From contig JAEXQJ010000044.1 of NCBI GenBank assembly GCA_023438785.1, positions 1-5,532 of the forward strand: a stretch of DNA of 5,532 bases. Reading direction: 5' to 3'. The notes under the pieces were generated by a model. The model had not been told where the DNA came from. It saw only the letters and a list, made by a program, of their open reading frames with translations, and made no database searches. Numbering within the stretch: position 1 is the first letter of the stretch; every line of letters starts with the position of its first letter. This stretch comes from Pseudomonadota bacterium. Lineage in GTDB: Bacteria; Myxococcota_A; Polyangia; Fen-1088. Positions 1 to 4,359 of the stretch are shown here, piece after piece. The position numbers and the translations under genes are program-made.

Positions 1-2
1 CG

Positions 3-398
3 CCCGTGCAGCCGCCTCCCGTGCGGCCAGCCAGCGCTCTGGCCCAGGCCTTGGCCAACCACGACACGAACCGCCTGCGCGATCTGCTCGATCGAGGCAC
101 GTCGCCCAACGGGAGCGACGGCACGACCTCGCCCCTGCACACGGCGGTGCACATGGGCAACTCCCACTACGTGCGCATGCTGCTGGAAAAGGGCGCGAAT
201 CCCAACACGCGCGACGAAGCGGGCGAGACGCCGTTGCACTACGCCCTTCGACGCGGCGACCGCACCAACGTGAGTGCGTTGCTCGATTTCGGCGCCAATC
301 CCAACCTGCGCGATCGCTACGGCCGCGTGCCGCTGGACACGGCCTACGGCGACGAATTCATGTCGCGCAAGCTGCTGGAGAAGGGTGCCCACCCCTGA
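3..398 (+). CDS. Ankyrin-repeat protein (5' end probably outside window)
   Basis: The protein is made almost entirely of ankyrin repeats, which normally act as protein-protein binding surfaces; no catalytic domain is visible. Counting from a GTG at position 6, a Pro-rich start (residues 3-8) is followed by a helical pair at about 10-31 and repeats at about 41-67, 74-100 and 107-130. The hallmark residues are SPLH (42-45), TPLH (75-78) and the ends EKGANPN, DFGANPN and EKGAHP. The stop is TGA at 396-398. The frame is open to the window edge and no ribosome-binding site is visible before the GTG, so the gene probably starts upstream and may carry a leader peptide. The next gene begins 1 nt after the stop, suggesting translational coupling. 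The binding partner is unknown; the membrane protein encoded next is a possible one, by inference only. The ankyrin call is firm; the start is not. Confidence 0.85.
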   Translation, partial: PVQPPPVRPASALAQALANHDTNRLRDLLDRGTSPNGSDGTTSPLHTAVHMGNSHYVRMLLEKGANPNTRDEAGETPLHYALRRGDRTNVSALLDFGANPNLRDRYGRVPLDTAYGDEFMSRKLLEKGAHP

Positions 399-399
399 T

Positions 400-1155
400 T
401 TGTCCGCGCTCGCCGCCGCGCCCGTGGTGCGCTCGCGGCGGGCATCCCGGCTGTGGGGCGGCGTCACACTGGTCGTCGTGGTGGCCGCGGTGGCCTTGCG
501 TGCCCACCACGTCCTGCGCACCTTCGGCGGCTCCACGGTGGACGATGCGGCCATCAGCTACGCCTACGCCTACAACATCGCTCTGCTGCGCACGTCGCTG
601 GCCCGTTGCTGGACGCGTATTCCCGAGGCCGCGCCCGCCCTTTGCGCAGCCGCGCGCGCCCTCGGCTTGCGCTCTGGTGCGCTGGCCACCCTCGACTGTG
701 CCCAGGTGGCCACGCCCCGCGTGACCATCACGCGCCAGGATTTCGAGGATCCCGCGGATCCCGCTTTGCACATGAGTGGGGCCGCTGGGGGCTGGCTCGC
801 AGCCGCCGCGGGCGTGGCTGGCGGCCGAGGACGGCTGCGCCTGGCCACCGCCCACGCGACCAACGACGCGGCCGGCGAGCTCGTCTGGGGTCCCTTGCCG
901 TGGCCCGGCAGGCGCTTCGGCGTATTGCTGGGCGGCACGGGCCCCGGCGTGCTGGTTGTGGAATCCCGCGCCGGCCAAGGCTGGTCCGAGCTCGCCCGGC
1001 TGAGGCCCATTCGGCCGGAAGTCCTGCAACCGCAGCGGCTGGAGTTGCCCGCCAGCGCGCGCGGCGAAGTGCGTGTGCGCGTGCGCGACGAATCAAACGC
1101 CGGCGGGCTGGTCGTCGATGACTTGGTCTTCTTGGGGGGCGACGATGTGGAGTGA
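400..1155 (+). CDS. Membrane-anchored protein, possibly an internally deleted GT-C glycosyltransferase
   Basis: The frame is open from upstream of the ankyrin stop. I chose TTG at 400 because it lies 1 nt after that stop and follows a GGAGAAGG at 377-384, although the 15-nt spacing is long; GTG at 424 or 427 are alternatives. From TTG the product is 251 residues: a basic stretch (11-18), one membrane helix (about 19-36), then a loop with GGSTVDDAAIS (Asp48-Asp49) and YAYAYN. An acidic pair in the first outer loop after helix 1 is typical of GT-C glycosyltransferases, where it takes part in catalysis. Such enzymes usually have 8-13 helices and 450-700 residues; here no further helix follows. 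Residues about 70-100 are helical with Cys70, Cys82 and Cys100. Residues about 106-251 look like a beta-rich extracytoplasmic domain (VTITRQDFEDP; ending VVDDLVFLGGDDVE). I infer loss of the multi-helix core, so it is probably not an active transferase. It could instead be a genuine small membrane-anchored protein. Confidence 0.6.
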   Translation: MSALAAAPVVRSRRASRLWGGVTLVVVVAAVALRAHHVLRTFGGSTVDDAAISYAYAYNIALLRTSLARCWTRIPEAAPALCAAARALGLRSGALATLDCAQVATPRVTITRQDFEDPADPALHMSGAAGGWLAAAAGVAGGRGRLRLATAHATNDAAGELVWGPLPWPGRRFGVLLGGTGPGVLVVESRAGQGWSELARLRPIRPEVLQPQRLELPASARGEVRVRVRDESNAGGLVVDDLVFLGGDDVE

Positions 1156-1157
1156 GG
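1126..1157 (+). repeat. Direct repeat copy A (end of membrane-protein gene)
   Basis: This stretch covers the last codons and TGA stop of the membrane-protein gene. It recurs imperfectly at 1322-1352. In the core, 1136-1157 against 1331-1352, 20 of 22 bases are identical. The two differences are a synonymous GAT/GAC change and GAG versus AAG. Weaker similarity with small gaps reaches upstream to about 1089 (copy B about 1299). Confidence 0.6.
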
Positions 1158-1158
1158 C

Positions 1159-1189
1159 CAAGCGGCGTCGCCGGCACGGCCACGCCTTG
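1159..1189 (+). terminator. Hairpin just after stop codon, possible terminator
   Basis: The hairpin starts 3 nt after the TGA at 1153-1155. The arms pair CAAG/CTTG, then GCG/CGC after a 2-nt CG bulge, then GCCG/CGGC across a small internal loop, with a GCA loop at 1174-1176. No T-run follows, so a classical intrinsic terminator is not proven. The position directly behind a stop favours a transcript-end or mRNA-stabilising structure. Confidence 0.4.
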
Positions 1190-1298
1190 AGACCGGATGC
1201 GTGGTCATGACTCGTTTGCACGAGGCCAACGGAGCGCGACAGATCGTGCCCTAACCTCCACTGTCCAGAGCGAATGTAACGAAGGCTCGAAGGCGGGG

Positions 1299-1352
1299 CG
1301 AATCCAAGGGCTGGGACGCCCGTCTTCTCCGGGGCGACGACGTGAAGTGAGG
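1299..1352 (+). pseudogene. Decayed copy of the upstream gene's C-terminal codons
   Basis: In the same reading phase as the membrane-protein gene, 195 nt past its stop, the bases at 1333-1350 read Gly-Asp-Asp-Val-Lys-stop, against Gly-Asp-Asp-Val-Glu-stop in the real gene. Upstream, GES..KGWDARLLR corresponds loosely to DESNAGGLVVDDLVFLG, with gaps totalling about 15 nt. An in-frame TAA at 1252-1254 separates it from the gene, so it is not translated as an extension. I read it as a leftover of a tandem duplication or of a second, mostly deleted paralogue. It is short, so coincidence is not fully excluded. Confidence 0.45.
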
Positions 1353-1379
1353 TGCGGCGGTGCGCCTCCCTCACGCTCC

Positions 1380-1398
1380 AGCGAGCCCGGCTCGCTTT
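1380..1398 (+). terminator. GC-rich hairpin upstream of the esterase gene, possible terminator or leader structure
   Basis: A perfect 7-bp stem pairs AGCGAGC (1380-1386) with GCTCGCT (1390-1396) around a CCG loop. It is followed by TTCC, a weak pyrimidine tail. It lies 28 nt past the decayed gene tail and about 70 nt before the esterase start. It could end transcription from the upstream unit or form part of the esterase mRNA leader. The stem is clear; the function is inferred. Confidence 0.4.
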
Positions 1399-1457
1399 CC
1401 TCGAAATTTGCCCGCTCTATGTGGCAGAAGGTCATTCACGTACTTTCGCCGACACGC

Positions 1458-1462
1458 GAGGT
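1458..1462 (+). promoter_or_regulatory. Ribosome-binding site of the esterase lipoprotein
   Basis: GAGGT lies 4 nt before ATG 1467. It supports that start over the in-frame ATGs at 1197 and 1419, which have no purine-rich site and would place the signal peptide inside the protein. Confidence 0.55.
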
Positions 1463-1466
1463 CAAC

Positions 1467-2858
1467 ATGCTCAGCCGTCCCTCTGCCCGACCACGCCCTC
1501 TCCCCTTGCTCGTCACAGCGACGTTCGGGCTGTTCGCGTTGGCCCTATCCTGCGGCGATGAAACCGACTCCGACACGTCGACGGGAGGGAGCGGCGGGAA
1601 CGCCGGCCACGGCGGCACGGCCAGCGGGGGTACCGGCGGTACGACAACAGCCGGCAACACGGCAGGCGCCAGCGGTGCGGGCGGAGCCGCGGGAGGCACG
1701 GGCGGAACCAAGACGGGTGGAATCACAGGTGGCTCGGGTGGGACCGGCGATGCGGCCGGCAGCGGCGGCACGGGCGGCCAGACCACGCCCGACGCGGGGA
1801 CAGGCGGCGCCGGCGACAGGCCAGACGCGTCTGGGTCCGATGCGGCCCCGACCTCGCCGGCGGTGCAACTGCGCGGCCGCTTCGATCACACCGACACGCC
1901 ACCCACCACGTTCGGTTGGGCGGGCTCGGCCATGGTCGCGCGCTTCAATGGCACGGGCGTCACGATCCAGCTCAGCGGCAGCGACGACCGTTACCAGATC
2001 GTCATCGACGGAACCCCCACATCCGTCCTCAAGGTGACAGCCAGCGGAAAGTACGAGGTGGCCAAGGGGCTTCCATCCGGCACGCACGAGATGGAGCTCT
2101 GGCGACGCACCGAGAGCAACTGGTCGCAGAGCAGCTACCTGGGCATCGAGGTCACGGGGGGGCAATTGCTGGCGCCACCCGCGCGCCCCGATCGCCGCAT
2201 CGAGATCTACGGCGACTCCATCACCGCCGGCTACGGCGTCGACGGCGCAGGGCCCAACTGCAGCGTCTCGCAGGACAATTCCAACAACTACCTTTCGTAC
2301 GGCTCGGTCGCGGCGCGCGCCCTTTCGGCCGAGCTGCACACGGTCGCGTGGTCAGGCATCGGCATGTACCGCGGCTACGGTGAGACCACCCCGGCGGCCA
2401 ATTCGATGACCATGCCCAAGGTCTACGATCGCATCATGCCGTACGCGCCGGCCTCCCCGGTCATCGACAACGCCTGGGACTTCGCCAGTTGGCAGCCACA
2501 CGCGGTGGTCATCAACCTGGGCACCAATGATGCCTCGTCCAAGGGCGATCCCGGGATGCCCTACCGCACGGCCTATCTGGATTTCGTGCGCGGCCTGCGA
2601 GGCAAGTACCCCAATGCGTTTTTCGTGCTGTCCATCGGGCCCATGCTGGACGGTGAAAGCCTGAAGGCCATTCGCACCCACCTGCAGGAGGTCATGAAGA
2701 CCCGCGCCAGCGAAGGCGACACGAAGATGTCCTATCTGGAGTTCCCGGTTCAGGTGCAAGCCGACGGGTTTGGCTGCGACTGGCACCCCAGCGCCAAAAC
2801 CCAGGCCAAGATGGCCGACGTCCTGATCGCGGAGCTGAAGAAGCAATTGTCCTGGTAG
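1467..2858 (+). CDS. CE2-type carbohydrate acetylesterase lipoprotein (SGNH/GDSL hydrolase)
   Basis: This is a predicted exported esterase of 463 residues that would remove O-acetyl groups from plant polysaccharide. A signal peptide (about 1-28: basic Arg-rich start, hydrophobic 13-27) ends at Cys29 in FALALSCGDE, a lipobox with Ala instead of Leu at -3. So it is probably lipid-anchored at the cell surface or periplasmic face. A Gly/Thr/Ser/Ala spacer spans 40-116. Residues about 133-235 form a beta-sandwich domain (start VQLRGRF; DRYQIVIDG; GTHEMELWRRTE) matching the N-terminal domain of CE2 esterases. The SGNH hydrolase follows at about 240-463: GDSI with nucleophile Ser251, block-II Gly in WSGIG (295-299), GTND (352-355), and CDWHP with catalytic His440 and preceding Asp438-Trp439, as in CE2. 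All catalytic residues are present. ATG 1467 is chosen by leader and ribosome-binding site. The GT-C gene follows on the same strand and may be co-transcribed. CE2 members usually act on xylan or glucomannan; the exact substrate here is unknown. Confidence 0.88.
   Translation: MLSRPSARPRPLPLLVTATFGLFALALSCGDETDSDTSTGGSGGNAGHGGTASGGTGGTTTAGNTAGASGAGGAAGGTGGTKTGGITGGSGGTGDAAGSGGTGGQTTPDAGTGGAGDRPDASGSDAAPTSPAVQLRGRFDHTDTPPTTFGWAGSAMVARFNGTGVTIQLSGSDDRYQIVIDGTPTSVLKVTASGKYEVAKGLPSGTHEMELWRRTESNWSQSSYLGIEVTGGQLLAPPARPDRRIEIYGDSITAGYGVDGAGPNCSVSQDNSNNYLSYGSVAARALSAELHTVAWSGIGMYRGYGETTPAANSMTMPKVYDRIMPYAPASPVIDNAWDFASWQPHAVVINLGTNDASSKGDPGMPYRTAYLDFVRGLRGKYPNAFFVLSIGPMLDGESLKAIRTHLQEVMKTRASEGDTKMSYLEFPVQVQADGFGCDWHPSAKTQAKMADVLIAELKKQLSW
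1584..1814 (+). repeat. Low-complexity Gly-rich spacer of the esterase
   Basis: The region codes for residues 40-116 of the esterase, made of short GG-x units (GGTGG, GGSGG, ASGG, AGGT) with few other residues. The DNA is an irregular array of GGCGG/CACGG/GGTAC-like words, not a regular tandem repeat. Such spacers hold a lipid-anchored catalytic domain away from the membrane and are common in myxobacterial surface proteins. They vary in length by slippage or recombination. Confidence 0.8.
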
Positions 2859-2916
2859 GCCACTCTTGAAGAAACGCGCGGGGCTGGTTGCCAGACGAAG
2901 GGCCGACGCGGCTCAC

Positions 2917-2923
2917 GAGGAGG
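2917..2923 (+). promoter_or_regulatory. Purine-rich ribosome-binding site supporting the GTG 2926 start
   Basis: GAGGAGG lies just before GTG 2926. The leading GAGG (2917-2920) has a workable 5-nt spacing, although the full motif is only 2 nt from the start. The competing TTG at 2866 has no comparable site. Confidence 0.45.
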
Positions 2924-2925
2924 GC

Positions 2926-4359
2926 GTGGCTAGAAACAGGAGCCTGCTGCTCTTCGTTCTGCTGGTTTCGTTGGTCATCGATTTTTCGACCGACACGCCC
3001 TACCGCCCTGGCTCCTGGTTGGGCCCGTTCTATGGAATTGGCCCCGCCAACCGGCTCACCTCGGCCGCGTGCGCGGCTGTCCTCTGTCTCCTGGCCTTGC
3101 TGCCGCTCCTGGGCATCCGCCGGCCTGCTCAGGGCTCCAAACCGCGCGCCCTGACCAGCATGGCCATTCGCCTGCTGCCTGTGGCGTCGATGGTGTTTGC
3201 GTTCTTCTGGTCGCGTCCGCATGTCCCGCCCAGCCTGGCGACGTACTGGAATGTGCTCGTCGTCGCCGGGCCGCTCGTCGTTGCCGCCTGTGCCGTGCGC
3301 CGGTCGCCTCCCCTTCACCTGGCAGCCGCGGTGGCATTGGTGGGGATAGCCGTACGGATGGTCCACTTCGCGCGCTTCTCCATCGACGTAGGCGGGGACA
3401 TGCTGCCTCTCACGCAAAGTGCCCTCGACAGCTTCGTGCGGCTGCAGAGTCCCTACGGCTATCACAGGGTTCCCGATCTGCTGCCGCTCACCTATTACCC
3501 GCTCACTTGGTTGGCCTACCTTCCGGCCTATGTGGCGCACATTGACCTGCGTTGGACCAACACCTTCGCCGAGTTGGCCATCCCAGCCGCCGTGGTCTAC
3601 GCCGGGCGACGGCCTGGCAGTGAGCCATCGTCGGCCGCGGGTTCGGCTGGGACGGCGCTGCTGCTCTGGTCGTTTGTCTTTCTCTTGCCCAGCTCCGTGT
3701 ACTTCGATCGCATCACGACCGCTCCGGTGGCCTGGGCGCTCCTCGCCTGGACGTTGGCCGTGACGGCTCGCGGCTCCCGCTTCGATTGGCTCTTCGCCGG
3801 CCTGCTCGCGGCCGCAACACCCTTGGCGGCTTTGTTGCTTCCGTTTTGCTTCGTCTCCTGGTGGCGGCGATTCTCGTCGAGGCAGGCGCTTCTGCGCCTG
3901 GGGGGCGCCGCCGCGGTCGCCCTGATCTTCATCGCCCCGTTCTACGTTTGGTCGCCGCGAGACTTCCTGGATGGCGCGGTTCTGTGGTTCAACGATCTCA
4001 CGCGCTTTCCAGGCACGAAGTGGAAGCTCGCCCAGACCTGGGAACGTTACGTCGGTTTCGGCGGCCTCTTCTGGAAGGCGGGATGGCAACGAGCATTGGC
4101 CCTCATCCAATGGTCCTTGATTGCCGGCCTCGTCGTCCTGTATCGATTCCGAGGAGCTGCCGGACGCGCCCTACCCGCCTTCGTGGCCGTCGCCTTCGTC
4201 GCGTTCATGGTCTTCAACAGCGTCCATTGGCCTTACTTCTACCAACCGGCGCTCTTCAGTGCCCTCGTCGGGGCCGCGGTCCTGCCTTCATCGCCCGCGA
4301 GCGAAATGCCAGAGTCACGGCTGGCGGGCGACGGCACACGCAAGTTGCCCGCTACTTAG
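2926..4359 (+). CDS. Polytopic membrane protein, GT-C (GT87/DUF2029-like) glycosyltransferase
   Basis: Probably transfers a sugar from a polyprenyl-phosphate donor on the outer face of the inner membrane; acceptor unknown. From GTG 2926 the product is 477 residues; TTG 2866, 7 nt after the esterase stop, would add 20 (MKKRAGLVARRR...). I prefer the GTG for its ribosome-binding site. About 12 hydrophobic segments are visible, for example 6-20, 45-64, 81-96, 108-124, 130-147, 190-206, 241-259, 265-281, 287-311, 323-341, 389-406 and 415-431. The outer loop after segment five holds IDVGGDMLPL (Asp154, Asp158), then SPYGYH and LPLTYYPLTWLAYLP. An acidic loop followed by a PY...Y.P.. W stretch is the usual GT-C/GT87 pattern, though full assignment needs a profile search. 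The C-terminus (about 455-477) is polar. It lies downstream of the esterase with no clear terminator between, and its stop overlaps that of the convergent lyase. It could serve surface-glycan or exopolysaccharide synthesis rather than plant polymer breakdown. Confidence 0.7.
   Translation: MARNRSLLLFVLLVSLVIDFSTDTPYRPGSWLGPFYGIGPANRLTSAACAAVLCLLALLPLLGIRRPAQGSKPRALTSMAIRLLPVASMVFAFFWSRPHVPPSLATYWNVLVVAGPLVVAACAVRRSPPLHLAAAVALVGIAVRMVHFARFSIDVGGDMLPLTQSALDSFVRLQSPYGYHRVPDLLPLTYYPLTWLAYLPAYVAHIDLRWTNTFAELAIPAAVVYAGRRPGSEPSSAAGSAGTALLLWSFVFLLPSSVYFDRITTAPVAWALLAWTLAVTARGSRFDWLFAGLLAAATPLAALLLPFCFVSWWRRFSSRQALLRLGGAAAVALIFIAPFYVWSPRDFLDGAVLWFNDLTRFPGTKWKLAQTWERYVGFGGLFWKAGWQRALALIQWSLIAGLVVLYRFRGAAGRALPAFVAVAFVAFMVFNSVHWPYFYQPALFSALVGAAVLPSSPASEMPESRLAGDGTRKLPAT
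4322..4354 (+). terminator. Hairpin at the convergent gene ends, possible terminator
   Basis: TGGCGGGCGAC (4322-4332) can pair with GTTGCCCGCTA (4344-4354), giving an 11-bp stem with two G-U pairs and an 11-nt loop. It lies in the last codons of the GT-C gene and across the lyase stop. On the opposite strand the core GCGGGC/GCCCGC still pairs, but the two G-U positions become mismatches. No T-run follows. Because the genes overlap, this is the only obvious structure that could separate the convergent transcripts. Confidence 0.35.

Larger units (their letters stand above)
1156..1466. other. Intergenic region with hairpins and a gene-tail remnant
   Basis: This 311-nt stretch separates the truncated membrane-protein gene from the esterase gene. 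It holds a hairpin just after the upstream stop (1159-1189), a degenerate copy of the upstream gene's 3' end (about 1299-1352), a second hairpin (1380-1396) and the esterase ribosome-binding site (1458-1462). The esterase frame is open back to an ATG at 1197, but that extension has no signal-peptide or domain character and would bury the obvious leader, so I treat it as non-coding. The esterase promoter must lie here or upstream, but I cannot pick convincing -35/-10 boxes. Confidence 0.6.

Noticed and set aside
358..1229. Several overlapping open frames on both strands across the truncated membrane-protein gene
   Set aside because: They have Arg/Pro-rich shadow composition. Only the frame from about 400 shows a membrane helix and a structured C-terminus.
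1197..1466. 90-codon N-terminal extension of the esterase from ATG 1197
   Set aside because: It would bury the signal peptide and lipobox, has no ribosome-binding site and contains the gene-tail remnant and hairpin.
1545..2339. Minus-strand open frame opposite the esterase spacer and sandwich domain
   Set aside because: Arg/Ala/Gly-rich translation with no motif; the plus strand has signal peptide, spacer and catalytic residues.
2692..4110. Long minus-strand open frame (about 470 codons) opposite the glycosyltransferase gene
   Set aside because: Its product is rich in Arg/Gln/Gly/Glu without domains, and it lies opposite a clear membrane-protein gene. It is a high-GC antisense shadow.
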